From: Silurus meridionalis
Lineage: Eukaryota > Chordata > Actinopteri > Siluriformes > Siluridae
DNA: 64,000 bases
Direction of reading: 5' to 3'
Assembly (NCBI RefSeq): GCF_014805685.1
Contig: NC_060886.1
Location: 30,034,862 to 30,098,861, forward strand
This document shows, piece after piece, positions 6,714 to 20,723 of this stretch. Positions within the stretch are counted from its first letter, which is position 1; each line of letters opens with the position of its first letter. The notes beneath the pieces were generated by a model. The model saw only the letters and a list, made by a program, of their open reading frames with translations. It searched no databases and had not been told where the DNA came from. A program made the position numbers and the translations under genes.

Positions 6714-9700
6714 GTGAGTGCCACCTCTTCATGTAGATCCTGAATCTAGACCATCTCCGTCATGTTCTTCCATTTCACTTCTCCTTATTTGTCTTATTTG
6801 TCTGTTTGTTTGTCTGTTTGTTTGTTTGCTCTAGCCTGAGTCGGAGGTGTTTGAGATCACCGATTTCACCACAGCGTCCGAGTGGGAGAGGTAAAACGCT
6901 GACACCCAGCTCTCATACAATTCCCGAAAAAAATAGACAGCAACTGGATTTCACTGTGGACCAGATTCGAGCAGATTTAGACAATTCTTCTGTTTATAGA
7001 AATGCACCATTTATTTAGGGCCCTGACGCGAATGTGCTGATGAGAATCCCAGAGGAGTGGCACGTCATGAGTCCAAACGCTGAAGCGATGATGATGATGA
7101 TGATGATGATGATGTAGTGCACAAGGTCGTGTTTTAATAAACAGCAGCGGTTTAATGTACTCGGGTTTAAAGTCTACACTGTTTTAAAGGTATATATTAC
7201 AGGCTAAGACGTTACATTTGGTTCTTTAAGTGTCTTGTGTTTGTAAGAAAAACTTTAGAAAGAAAATTGTAGTTTGTCTCTACTGGAGAAACACATACAT
7301 ATAAAACATTTCAAATAGTTTAGTGAGTCATACTGTACTAGTTTTGCATTCAGCCAATGAAATGCTTTCTAGACTGTAAATTCCGCTCCTGGTGCAGTGT
7401 ATGTCCCACCCCAGACAGTGTAAATCCTGCTCCAGACAGTGTAAATCCTGCTCCAGACAGTTTATATCCCATGCCTAGACAGTGTAAATTCAACCCCCAG
7501 ACAGTGTAAAACCAACCCCCAGACAATAAATCCAAGCCCCAGACAGTGTAAATCTTGCCCCAGACACTGTAAATCCAACCCCCAGACAAGCCCCGGACAG
7601 TGTATGTCCCGTCCCGGACAGTGTATGTCCCGTCCCGGACAGTGTATGTCCCGTCCCGGACAGTGTATGTCCGTCCCGGACAGTGTATGTCCCGTCCCGG
7701 ACAGTGTATGTCCCACCCTACAAACAGTGACGGGCCGTCTGGTCTCCATCTTACACACGTTCTTTTGTTAGACACAGAAATGTCCCATTTGGACTCCACA
7801 GAACTTTCCAGTCATTCATAGTGTATGAAAAACCTTTAGTGGGCCATTAGAAGATATAAAAGAAAGAAAGATAGACAGACAGACAGACAGGGATGGATGG
7901 ATAGATAGATAGAGAGATAGATAGAGAGATAGATAGAGAGATAGATAGATAGATATAAATTTTTTTTACTGTGTACTGTAACTTCACATCGAGAGAAGAA
8001 TTCAGTCGTGACATTGATTTATCTTGCTTTATTACAAACCCAAGACATTTTATCAGGAGGTGTGAGACTCCTGCTGTCTCATTATGTGTCTGGAAATGAC
8101 GAATAATACCCACTGTTTTGGTAAAAACATCTATTAGGAAAGGAATGTTACGGATAAAAGGATTTTATTATCCATTGTGGCATTTTTGACTAAAAACCTC
8201 CCGGTTTAGTCTTGTATGAAACGAAATCTTCATCAGATTCGAGAATAAAAAAAAAACCCATCAAATCCGTCTGTCTGTTCACATTATGGGGTCAGTAAAC
8301 AACAACAATACCGACGATTCAGTGTTTGCTGATCTGAAATGTTGTTAAGAGCCTTTAGACTCATGCACTTTCCTTTGATTACCTTCATTTTTTCCCATTT
8401 ACTTCATCAGCTTGTAGTGAAAACATCACCCAGACAAAGTGATGCAACCTGTAGAAACATGTTTCCTGTCATTTTGTGAAACATTTCCACCAGGAAAAAC
8501 TATTGGAATGGATTTTTGTTAATCCTCTTGCCTCAATACTTTTGTCCACATGTCTATAAAGCTACTTTGGGACAGAGGTCATAATTAAACGCACCAAATC
8601 AGTAAAAACCTAAATTGAATGAAAAGTGATTCTAACAAGTTTTAACCCTGTGACCTTTTCAGGTTTGTGTCCCGAGTTGAGGAAGTGCTGAACGACTGGA
8701 AACTGATTGGTGGTAACATTGGCAAGCCTCCTGAAAAGGTAACTTCTGCAAGATATAATTTGTTCCACAATACTGACATCACTATTAATTCATGGTCCAT
8801 TGGTTCACTGACTGATTTCCAACTGGCAGGAAAGTTCAGGCTCTAACAATCACTATGTACCCCCATGTTAAACAGAAAAGCATTTCGCAATTCACAAACA
8901 CGTCCAATTTTGACTTTGATGGGCTACAAGTACAGGAGAACAAGCCAGGTTATTGAGAAGAACAGGAGTCTAGCGTGAACTTGCTAAAATTTAGGAAATG
9001 TAAGAATTTCACCACACTTGATCATATTTTTGTACATAAATTACAGGATCTAGGAGATTATATTGTATGTACAAAAATATGTGGAAGAAAAAAAACAGTA
9101 CTGACTCATGAAAATGTGCTAAAGGAAATAAATATTAATATATTAATTAGTAAATAGAACTAATAAATGTAATATAGCGCTCTCCGTGCGGCACGCAGTC
9201 TCTCGTGTAAAAACAAGCAGCGCGTGGTGTCAGTGATTCGCCTCTAGAGGCCGCTCTCGTAATGACAGCTGACCGGAACCCGGAAAAACTATCGGTATGA
9301 ATTTACAGCAATCCTGCAATTTTTTTTTACTGGCTTAGGGAGAATACACCACAGGAACATGGGAGGAGAAGTCACGCGAGATCAATTTTGCCGATTTCAA
9401 GTTTTCCATCACGCATCATTACCTGAAACAGGACTGCGTGGAAAACGAAGGGAAGGAGGACAGCGAGGAAGGTACGTTTCTCTCATTGTCAGTTCTTGTC
9501 CTCTGGAAATGTCTTGTGATGAGGTGCGAGAGCTTCTCCAGTTAACCAAAGTTGTTCATAGTTCCGAGACCTCAAATTATCATTACATCCTTTTCTTTTC
9601 TTTCCCCTAGATGCTTTTCCTTTGGCCATGCAGGACCTGCTGTGCATGAATAATGACTTTCCTCCGAGGGCGCACTGCCTGGTCAGATGGTCAGTACCGT

Positions 9701-12291
9701 CATTGAGCTTTTACCCTGAACATCTCGACCATTCTGGATCGTTGTATTTACACAAAGGATTTTTTTTTTAGATTTTACAACTCGGGAGGCAACAGTACTG
9801 AATAATGAAATAAATATGATTATTATAATAATATATATATATAATAAAAACAAAATAGCACGTGTCGTCAGTGATTCGCCTCTAGAGGCCGCTCTCGTAA
9901 TGACAGTCTCGTAATAAAGGACGCTACTCGGAAAAACTATCGGTATGGGTACATTCTTGGTGGAAGTTACAGGATGAAACATGGAAAACTTCCTTGTGTG
10001 TTTCTGCTGTAGGTATGGAGTGCGGGAATTTGTGGTCATCTCTCCTGGAGCAAACTGCGAAGCAATCGTCAGCGAGTCCAAGTGCAACCTGCTGCTCAGT
10101 TCGGTCTCCATCGCTTTGGGAAACACCGGCTGGTGAGTACTAGGCAAGGCATTAGAACTCATATTGAGGAAAGTCTGAAAATCAGGAGAACTTCTGCTTT
10201 CGTTGTTCTGTGAATCGTTGAGGAGCCTCTGTTTGAAAAAGATGCCCCATTCAGGCATCGTAGTGAAGTCAGGTACTGATGTAGGTGATGTGAGGAGGCC
10301 TGGGGTGCACTCAGGGTTCCAATTCAACCAATAGGGTTGAGGTCAGAGCAGGAGATCTTCCACTTTAAGCGGAAGATCTTCATGGAGCTGTCTTTGTGCA
10401 TTGTCATGCTGGGACTGGTTTGGGTCTCCTAGTTCATGTGAACACATCGTGTGCCTCCAGGTTTGTGGAAACGACTGGGAAAAGTCACACTTTTTGTCCG
10501 TTCCAGACCATTAGAGTGTTAACAAATGTCTGTATAATTGGAAATTTCAAGCAGGGAACATAATCAATATGACAACAAACCACAGTCATCAGTTACAATA
10601 TGTGTTATTGAGTGTTGCTGTGTGTGGAAAGTTCTAGAAAATCACTTTAATACGGGTCCGTACTGGTACCGATTCTGTTCCTGTCCACATCCATTATCCT
10701 GATATTTAAGCATTAGGATTATGTCCAGAATATAAAAACTAAAACAAAAAAAACAATAATAATAAATATAATATAGCGCTTTCAGTGCGGCACGCGGTCT
10801 CGAGTATTTAAAAATAAACAGCACGTAGTATCAGTGATTGGCCTCTAGAGGTCGCTCTCGTAATGACAGCGCACCGGAAGCCGGAAAAACTGTCCATCAG
10901 TACGCTGTCTATCGGTATGGATTTTTGACAATAGCTCCAGCGATAAACTGTTGGTGCCGATAATCACCAAAACCAATTAATCGTTCGACCTCTTTTACAT
11001 AGGATTATCTGTCATCCATTTAATCCATTACCAACATTACCATTAGACTCCAAACCAGTGTAGAAACTTAATGGGACATTTTAATGGTCTCCAGTGGTGT
11101 TCAGCCTCCTCACCTCACCTTCCATCAACACCCTTGTTGCTGAATAACCACAAATCTTCACAAAATCTAGTGGAACATCTCCCTAGAAGAGTGGAGGTTC
11201 TCATAACCAGAGGGGGATGTTCAGAAAGAGTCCATGTAGTGTATCTTCAGAGCATCAGAGGTCTTGTGGTTTGATGGATCAGAGCTTATTTGGTGGCACC
11301 AGGAGCAGGTTCTGATCTCCATCAGTAAACAGTTGCCTCTAAAATAATGGAACTATAATGAATGAATTTTGGGTGATGAGGGCGGGTTCTTTTTGGAGTC
11401 AGGTTCCTCTCGTGGTTCCTTCTTCACGATGTCTGGACTTTCTTGCTTGTTCTTAAGTGACAAATACATTTTTGATATTTATTTTAATATTAAATGATCA
11501 GCTTTGCATATAAACGGTTCTTTGGTCTCCAAGCGTTCTAACTAGAACGCTCTCCTGGTTAAGTAGAGAACCTTCGGGTTCTCAGTAAAAGTCCATGGAA
11601 CCTCTTGAATGTGATCTTGCACATGTTATTTTATTGTAACGTTCGGTTACACGCCTGCTCATGTTCAATCTCTACATTGTCTGAAGGTGTGTGTGTGTGT
11701 GTGGGCGGGCGACCGGTTTCCAAGAGCAACGCTCTACAATAGGTTACAGCACACATCCCGCTGAGATGCAAGAGGATGAACGCGTCGCCCCCGGCAACTC
11801 GCTTTCCTTCTTTCTTTCAGAGGCTGGTAGGGCGCAGGGGGTCACCGCGTTTCTGCAGGCGATTGTTTCCTTTTTTAGCTGCTTTTTTTTCCCTGATATC
11901 TGTAGCACTTAGAAAAGTGCATCACGGCACAGCGAGGCAAAGCGCCTTCGCTTTCATCATCGATCAAACGTATGCAGAAACGAAATGCGTCCTGCATGGC
12001 GTCACGTACCGCTGGCACACGACTCCCTGCCACCGAGTTCCCCGGGTGGTGTTATATTAACCTCCACTCTTCTGGGAGGATCTTCCACTAGATGTTGTGG
12101 AGATTTGAAAGAGAGGTGAGGAGGCCTGGGGTGCAGTCAGCGTAGGAAAAGAAGAAAATCATCCCAGAGGTGTTCAGTAGGGTTTGGAGCTCTAGATCAG
12201 GAGATTTCTTTACTCCATCCCATGTAATGCAGATGTGCATGGAGGTGGGTTTGTGCACAGGGGCATCATCATGCTGGAGTTCAAGTTCAAC

Positions 12292-12328
<37 letters not shown>

Positions 12329-12407
12329 GTCTCTCTGTCTGTCTGTTAACCCTATCTCTCTGTCTCTCTCTCTCTGTCTCTCTCTGTCTCTCTGTCTGTC
12401 TGTTAAC

Positions 12408-12474
<67 letters not shown>

Positions 12475-12475
12475 G

Positions 12476-12512
<37 letters not shown>

Positions 12513-13894
12513 ACATACATACATCCTTCCATCCTTCCATCCTTCCATCCGATCTATGTGTGGAGTGTAATGTAACAGACTCCATGTGATCTTGAAAGTC
12601 TGATGATCTCATCTCGGCGCTGCTGCATCCCTGACCTCTCTACACCACCAGATGGCTCTGTTGAGACGCGTTTCGAGACTCGCTCCTCATTTCCTGTGCA
12701 CTTTTCTTTCCTCCCCTCCATTATCTTCTCCTCTACAACGACGTGGAAGAAAGTAACAAACTACCCCCCCCAAATCATTTCTGTGTTATGATGAAGCGTT
12801 GGGCTGTGATGATGATGATAACAGAGCTCGCTTATTGTGGCTCAGCCGACGCGGTCACGCTCACACGACCAGCAGGACGATGGTCCTAATAAACACCCTT
12901 CATCAAGATAAAAGTGCTTGGCGTGGCACTTTCCGGAAGAGCTGTTTTTTTGGCGAGGACGGAATAACCAAACCAAAAAACAATTCACATTGGAATTCAA
13001 ATGGGAGTCAAAGGGAATTTCATTGGAGGCTTTTTCTCAGGAAAAATGTCCACTTTGTATCTTATTATTTATTCATGCATATACTCCAGTAGAGCGTGAG
13101 GCAGGACAGGGTCTGCTGTTGGTTTCTTCTGCACAGACCGTGTGGAGATTTTCTTGAACACTTCTGAGAATCTCCAACATTTTATTTTTTATACGACAAA
13201 ACAATTTTTTAAATGCAGCTATTTTATTTTCAAAACAAACAAAAAAACTAATGTCACCATTTTTTCGGGACAAACGAATAGTCGGGTCAGAATCAATTAT
13301 TTATTTTTTTATATTTAAAAACAGTGGGTTGTATTGATTCCAGTTTACAGCATATTAAAGATTCGTATCCGAGGCGACGTCCGAGTAACGCTGACGACGA
13401 TCCGCTGACACGAACCTTTTTTTTTTTTTGTCTTAATATATATATTTAAATGTTCAAATGATTTTTATTTACTTTTTTATATCAAAGAAATGACAAATTT
13501 ACTGAATTTTACTCAATTTTAAAAATTAATTATAACTGAATAAAACAATTCTAATTAATCAAATTGTTTATTTTAATTAAAACAATTTTTACACCATTAA
13601 AAAATATAACAGAAAATACATTTCTACATTTTTGTAAACAGCTTTTTATGATTGTATTAAAATCCATAATGAATGAAATTGTTTATTTGATTTGATTTTA
13701 AGGAATATTGCAACTTTTTATATATATAAATATATATATAAAAAAAGCCCTAAAAATATAAAAAAAGAAATCTCTTCATTTTTTTAATGGATTTTTATAA
13801 TACATTTTAAGTCTGTAATAAATTTAAATGATTTAATGATTGATTTTTATGGTTGAACACAGAATTAGAAAACTCAATATTTTATTATTCAAAT

Positions 13895-13941
<47 letters not shown>

Positions 13942-14038
13942 TTTGCCAAATGAGTGGCAAAAACACAGTATTTATGCAATAGATTATTTTTTTACTACTT
14001 TTTAGAAAACAATGATATTTTCTTCATCTTTAAGGGAG

Positions 14039-14092
<54 letters not shown>

Positions 14093-15441
14093 AAAGACAG
14101 TAATGCTGCTGCTGGTGACTGCACAATCTGTCAGTGTTCAGCAGGTTTGTGTTTTCCTGCTCTTTCTGAGAGATTCAGGAGCTCAGCAGTGTCACTACTG
14201 TTTACACAAACCTCCATATTTCTATTTCTATATTTATCTATTTCTATATTTATTCTTTTATATGGCCAAGTTGTTATTTTCATATTAGGAGTTTTACAGA
14301 TTTCCTGCTTTCCTTCTTTTTCCATGTTCATGTCCATGTTTCATTTCTTTTCCAGATTTTCATTAAATTCATTCCATTTCCACATTTCATTTCATTTCAA
14401 TTCTACATTTTGTTGCATGTCATTTCCACGTTCCGTTTCAATTCCATGTTTTGTTTGATTTCCACATTTCATTTTAGTTCAATTCTTTTTCACATTCTAA
14501 TTCAATTCCACATTACATTTTATTTCAATTCTACATTCTATTTAATTTAATTTCCACATTTGGTTTCATTTTATTTCATTTGAATTCACTCCCCATTTCT
14601 ATTTCATTCCATTTCCACATTTAATTTCAATTCATTTCCACATTCTATTTCAATTCCATGTTTTGTTTGATTTCCACATTTCAGTTTATTTCAATTCTTT
14701 TCCACATTTTAATTCATTTCATTCCATTTTCACATTTTAATTCCCCCACATTCTTTCATTTCATTTCAAGTCCACATTCGGTTTCACTTTATTTCATTTG
14801 AATTCTATTTCATTCCACGTTTCAAATCAATTCCTCCACATTCACTTCACATTCTGTTGCATTTCATTTCGATTCAATTTCACGTTGTGGTTTAATTTCA
14901 TTCCATTTTCACGTTCTAATTCAATTCCACATTCTATTTCATTTCAATTCTACATTCTATTCAATTCAATTTCCACATTTGGTTTCATTTTATTTCATTT
15001 GAATTCCCTCCACATTCTATTTCATTTCAATTCAATTCAGAGTGTGGCTTTTTAATTTCATCTTATTTCCACATTTTGTTCAATTTCAATTCAACTCCAC
15101 ATTCTGTTGCATTTTATTTCGATTCAATTCCACATGTGGTTTAATTTCAATTCAGTTCCACATTTCCTGTGTTTCATCCGCTCTGTACTTGTACTCTGCA
15201 CAGTCACGAAGTTAAATGTAATCTCTCCACATTTCCGATCTTTCCTCCGGATTTTCCTGTCGATTTTCCCTCACACGTTCAGCTCTCAGTGTAAATCTGT
15301 TCTTCTCCCTGTAAGTGAGTTGTTCTGAATCCTGTAGTATGGGTTTGATATTTCTACAGTGTGAACTCGAGCTGGTTTTCTCCCGTGGCACAACTTCATG
15401 TTCACTTTTAGAATTAACATATGGCCTTCTCACAGCTCCTG

Positions 15442-15484
<43 letters not shown>

Positions 15485-17928
15485 CCAGGTGCCGCTGTTC
15501 GTGCAGATCCAGCAGAAGTGGAGGAAGATGTACGCGGGCGAGTGCCAGGGCCCCGGGGTTCGCACCGACTTCGAGATGGTGCATCTGCGCAAAGTTCCCA
15601 GCCAATACAACCACCTCTCCGGCCTGCTGGATATCTTCAAAGCCAAAATAGTGAGAGAGAGCGATAAGTTTTCCGACGCCGAAAAAGAACGAATGCACAT
15701 CTCGTTTCTCTGAAGGGCAGCGGGGGGAAAACGAGTGCAGCCAAATAAAGGCGTCCGTGTTAATTAAGATGTTTTAAGCCGCTTATATTCGGATTAAAGC
15801 CTCGAGGTGTTGGCGCTGAACTTTCCACACTCGTCTTTTCTCTCTCCATCTAACTTTTCACCTCTCTGCTGTTTCCTGTCACGTGTGTAACCCGCAGGGA
15901 TGCCCGCTGACACCGCTGCCCCCCACCAACATCGCCATCCGCTTCACCTACATCCTCCAAGACTGGCAGCAGTACTCCTGGCCCCAGCAGCCGCCCGGTA
16001 GGTGTTTCTCCTCCTCGTCACACTCGTCTGATCCACACCGGGAAAGATTTCCATTCCGAGCTGCAGCTTTTCATTTTCACCCCCCAACCCCCCCACCCCC
16101 CCATCTGATTTCTTTCCTTTTTTTTTCCATTTTTTATTATTTCCTTTCCATTTCACTTTTTCTTTCTTTCTTGTTTTTGTTTTATTAATATTCTCATTTT
16201 TCTCTTCATTCTGGTTCATTCCATCGTTTCCTCTCCTTTTTTTCTCCCTCTTTTTGAAAATTTTGTTTTCTAATTATTTTCTTCCCCTTTCATTTTATTT
16301 CCTGCTCTTTTCATTTCTTTCTCCATTTATATCTTATTACATTCCTCTTGTTCTTTCATTACCTGCCGTGTCATTTCCTGTTCTTCCCTTTTCTTGTTTC
16401 TCATCCTTGTTTACTTTCCTGTCCGTTTTTTTTTTTTTACATAAATTTTCTTTCCTCTTTTGTCCTTTTTCCTCTTTTCTTTTCTTTTTTCCTTTTGTCT
16501 TTTTCTGTTCCTTTCTTTCCTCTTCTTTTTACTTTTCCTTTCCATAAATTTTCTTTTCCACTTCCCCTTTCCTTTCCTTTGTTTTCTCCTTTCCTGTCTT
16601 CTTTCTTCCTTAACTTTCCTTTCCTTTCTTATTTTTCCTTTCCTTTTCTACTCCCCTTTCATTTTCTTTCATTTCCTACTCCTCCTTTCCTATTTTTTCC
16701 ATTTCCTTCCTTTGGTTTCTTTCCTTTCCTTTCCTTTTCCCCTAACTTTTCTTTCCTCTACTTTTTCTTTTCTTTTCCGTTCATTTTCTACTTCTCCTTT
16801 CCTTCCTTTTGTTTCTTTTCTTTCCTCCACTTTTCCTTTCCTTCCCCTCTTTTTTGTTCTCTTCTTTCCCCTTTTCTTTGCTTTGTACTGTTTTCCTTCA
16901 CTGTTTTGTTGGTATGATGGCTGTTCACACCTTCCCTTCCTCCTTAAAGCCGCCTCCATCACGTCATCGTCGTATCTGTCTGGTCGACGTGGAGGAAGTT
17001 CAGAACCTGTTTTTTGTTTTTCTGATTATTGAATCTGTTCATCATCTCAGGTTTCCTGCATCCGGTTGGTCAGAAGGAGTTGAAGAGCAGTTTTGACAGA
17101 AGTTTCAGCAGTGAGCTTGTTTCTATAGTAACGGCCTACACAGGGACCTGTATTCCAGATGTTCCACATAAACACTGTGTGCTGATTTCTTCTTTCTTTT
17201 ATTCGTTTCGTTTCGAGAGAGAGAAAAACCACGAGCTGCCACCGAGTCATCGCTAACCGGAAGCTGACATTCACTCCGTCAGCGATATTGTGATTTATTT
17301 CACGTTTATCTGCTTCTGATTCATTCACTTATTCCTCGATACTCAAAATGGTCTTGAAATATCTTCTGACTCACGCTGCTTTCCTTTTCCTGCTGCTGCC
17401 AGTCACGAGACACATCACAGCTGTGTGTGGTCAAATCATCTGTGGGATATTTATGGCCTTTCAGACCTGATTTTCAAAAAAGAAAGCTTTTCCTTTTCAC
17501 ATGAACCACAGTGCAGTAAAATTCATTCCCACGTCTCCTCCCGGCTCGAGCAGAAGTCTTCATGTGCTGCTCATGAAGCAGAGACGGGGTAGGAGGGGCG
17601 GACAGGGGCAGTGTGGCTTCAAACTGCCACTGTGGCTGCCCTCAGTGAAGGGCTTCTTCTTCTTCTTATAACTGCCCCCTCCACCTACACCACCACCATT
17701 ACCACCATTAATACCACTACTATGACCACCATTACCACCATTAATACCACTACTATGACCACCATTACCATTAACACCACTACTATGACCACCATTACCA
17801 TTAATACCACTACTATGACCACCATTACCATTAACACCACTACTATGACCACCACCACCTTCTTTCACATTATTTCTTCTTTTCTTACCTTTTAGTTTCA
17901 TTTTCTTTGCTTGAAATTCTTCCTCTTT

Positions 17929-18004
<76 letters not shown>

Positions 18005-18065
18005 ACTCTCTTTCTTTCTTTCTTTTCTTTCTTACTCTCTTTCTTTCTTTCTTTCTTTCTTTCTC

Positions 18066-18112
<47 letters not shown>

Positions 18113-18120
18113 TTTACTCC

Positions 18121-18202
<82 letters not shown>

Positions 18203-18230
18203 CTCTTTCTCTCTTTCTTTCTTCTTTCTC

Positions 18231-18278
<48 letters not shown>

Positions 18279-18288
18279 TCCTTCTTTC

Positions 18289-18332
<44 letters not shown>

Positions 18333-18368
18333 ACTCTCTTTCTTTCTTTCTTTCTTTCTTTCTTACTC

Positions 18369-18412
<44 letters not shown>

Positions 18413-18420
18413 ACTCCCGT

Positions 18421-18492
<72 letters not shown>

Positions 18493-18496
18493 ACTC

Positions 18497-18551
<55 letters not shown>

Positions 18552-18573
18552 CTCTTACTTTCTTTCTTTTTAC

Positions 18574-18620
<47 letters not shown>

Positions 18621-18650
18621 CTCTTTCTTTCTTTCTTTCTTTCTTACTCC

Positions 18651-18686
<36 letters not shown>

Positions 18687-18812
18687 TCTCTTTCTTTCTT
18701 TCTTTCTTTCTTACTCCCTTTCTTTCTTTTTACTCCCTTTCTTTTTCTTTTTCTTACTCCCTTTCTTTCTTACTCTCTTACTTTCTCTCTCTTTCTTTCT
18801 TTCTTACTCCGT

Positions 18813-18874
<62 letters not shown>

Positions 18875-20470
18875 TTTCTTTCTCTCTTTTTTTACTTTGT
18901 AAGATAACAAAAAAATACAGTTTATGAAAAGAAAATGTGGAAATCAAAGGAAAAGAAAAGAGAAAATAGCAAAGGAAGTAAAAAAGGGAACGTGGTGATA
19001 GAAAAAAAATCCGATTAAACCCAAAATATAATTAAAAAAAAAACACTTTTCTTTACTGATTCCTTTTTGTTTTTTTCACCCTTTTTCTTTCCATTTCATT
19101 TCCTTTCCATTTTTCCATTTTAATTCCTTTGCGCATTTCCTTCGTCTTCTCTTCTCTTGCACTTTTTCCTGAAAGGTCTGATTGGATGTTAACGTTAAAC
19201 TGGACATCACCTCTGCTTCACTCCTGCACCTTCATCCGAGCTGAATTCTTTATTTTATTGCACCCCAAAGCCTTTTTTTTTTTTTAATTATTTAGTTTTT
19301 TTCCTCATTGTTGCCATGGAGTCGTTCGTCTCCGCACCCTCGGTTCGACGCGTCCGTAAGACGCTGTTTACTCAGCGGATTCATCAAGGCATGAATGTTT
19401 ACCTCTGTATTAAGGTGCACTTGAGATATTTATTCAGCCTTAATGATATTCTTCCAATTATACCTTAATGGATTAATGTGGGAGGAGCGCGAGGGCACAC
19501 GAGCGCCGTGTTATTATCCTTATTATCGCCCCCCGCAGGAGAGATGACGCCACCAGTCACAGCTCGTTTTCTTTTGGTTTGTTTCGTTCACAGATTTCGA
19601 CGCCCTGCTCGCCGGAGAAGTCGGAGGCGTGGAGTTCGGAAAACTTCCGTTCGGAGCTTGCGAGGATCCGATAAGGTTTTATACAACACACACTGTGCTT
19701 CTTTTTGATCTTCCAATTCCAGATGTAATCCCCATGAATCATTATAATAAATCTTGGTGGAGCGCACCATCTCAAATCCTCAGAGAATCCAGAAATCCAG
19801 TGGTCATTATGATACACAGATTTAGAAACGAGATTATTAGAGGGACGGCGCAAGTAGGAGAATGCTGAGGATGGAGCCACCAGGAAGGAGGAAAAGAGGA
19901 AGACAAAGGAGGAGGTTTATGGATGTGGTGAGAGAAGATACGCAGGTAGTTGGTGTGAAAGAGGCAGATGTAGAGTACAGACACGGATGATTCTCTGTGG
20001 CGCCCCCTAATGGAAGAAGCCGAAAGATGAAGAAGATACATGATATACAAATGTGTATGGTTTGGTCTAACAGACAAAAACATGATGACGAATAGAACAT
20101 GTGGCTTTGCACGGTTACACGTCGTACAGCTGCTATCACTGGGGGTGTACTCACTTTTGTTGGCGGTTATTTAGACAATTATGACTGGATGTAAATCTGT
20201 ACTGCTGTACAAGCTGCCCATTGGCTACTGAAAAATATATCCAAGTTTAATTTTCTACGTTAATCTAAGTTTTTTTCCACCCGACCCTTCAGTGAGCTTC
20301 ACCTCGCCACCACCTGGCCCCACCTGACCGAAGGCATAGTCGTGGACAACGACGTCTACTCGTAAGTACCAGATGTTTGCAGCTGCTTGCCGAAACACCA
20401 AACCGACTTCATGAAGTTTATGATCGAGAAAAAAAAAAAGTGCTGAAATGTGAGCGATGTGGTAATCACC

Positions 20471-20520
<50 letters not shown>

Positions 20521-20679
20521 GGGGGGCGACGACGCATGAATATGCAGCAGGTGCGAAAATTCAAAACACCCCGATGATCCGTGTGCCAAATTAATTTTTT
20601 TGTCACCTCCAGAAGAACCTGTTACCCATAATAATTTTTCGCAGCTCGAGCACGGTGTTGGAGAAGGGTGAAGATAGGG

Positions 20680-20723
<44 letters not shown>

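Noticed and set aside
7350..7799. Minus-strand repeat protein frame
   Set aside because: The intron 2 minisatellite; unit length is 21, so it stays open by chance, and one unit with a deleted base breaks it.
9683..10327. 214-codon minus-strand frame
   Set aside because: It spans RAB3GAP1 exon 6 on the opposite strand and a Tc1 fragment; antisense shadow.
11691..12060. Two overlapping open frames in intron 6
   Set aside because: No homology I recognise, no consistent splice sites, and the frames run into a Tc1 fragment.
16254..17032. Overlapping long frames in intron 8
   Set aside because: Polypyrimidine DNA gives stop-free F/S/L frames; no splice or domain support.
17560..17901. Minus-strand frame with [10 protein letters not shown] repeats resembling a glycine-rich protein
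   Set aside because: It is the 30-bp minisatellite read in one frame inside an intron.
17907..18927. Open frames of 331 and 338 codons (F/L/S only)
   Set aside because: They are products of the TTTC microsatellite, which lacks stops in every frame; no start context, no domain.
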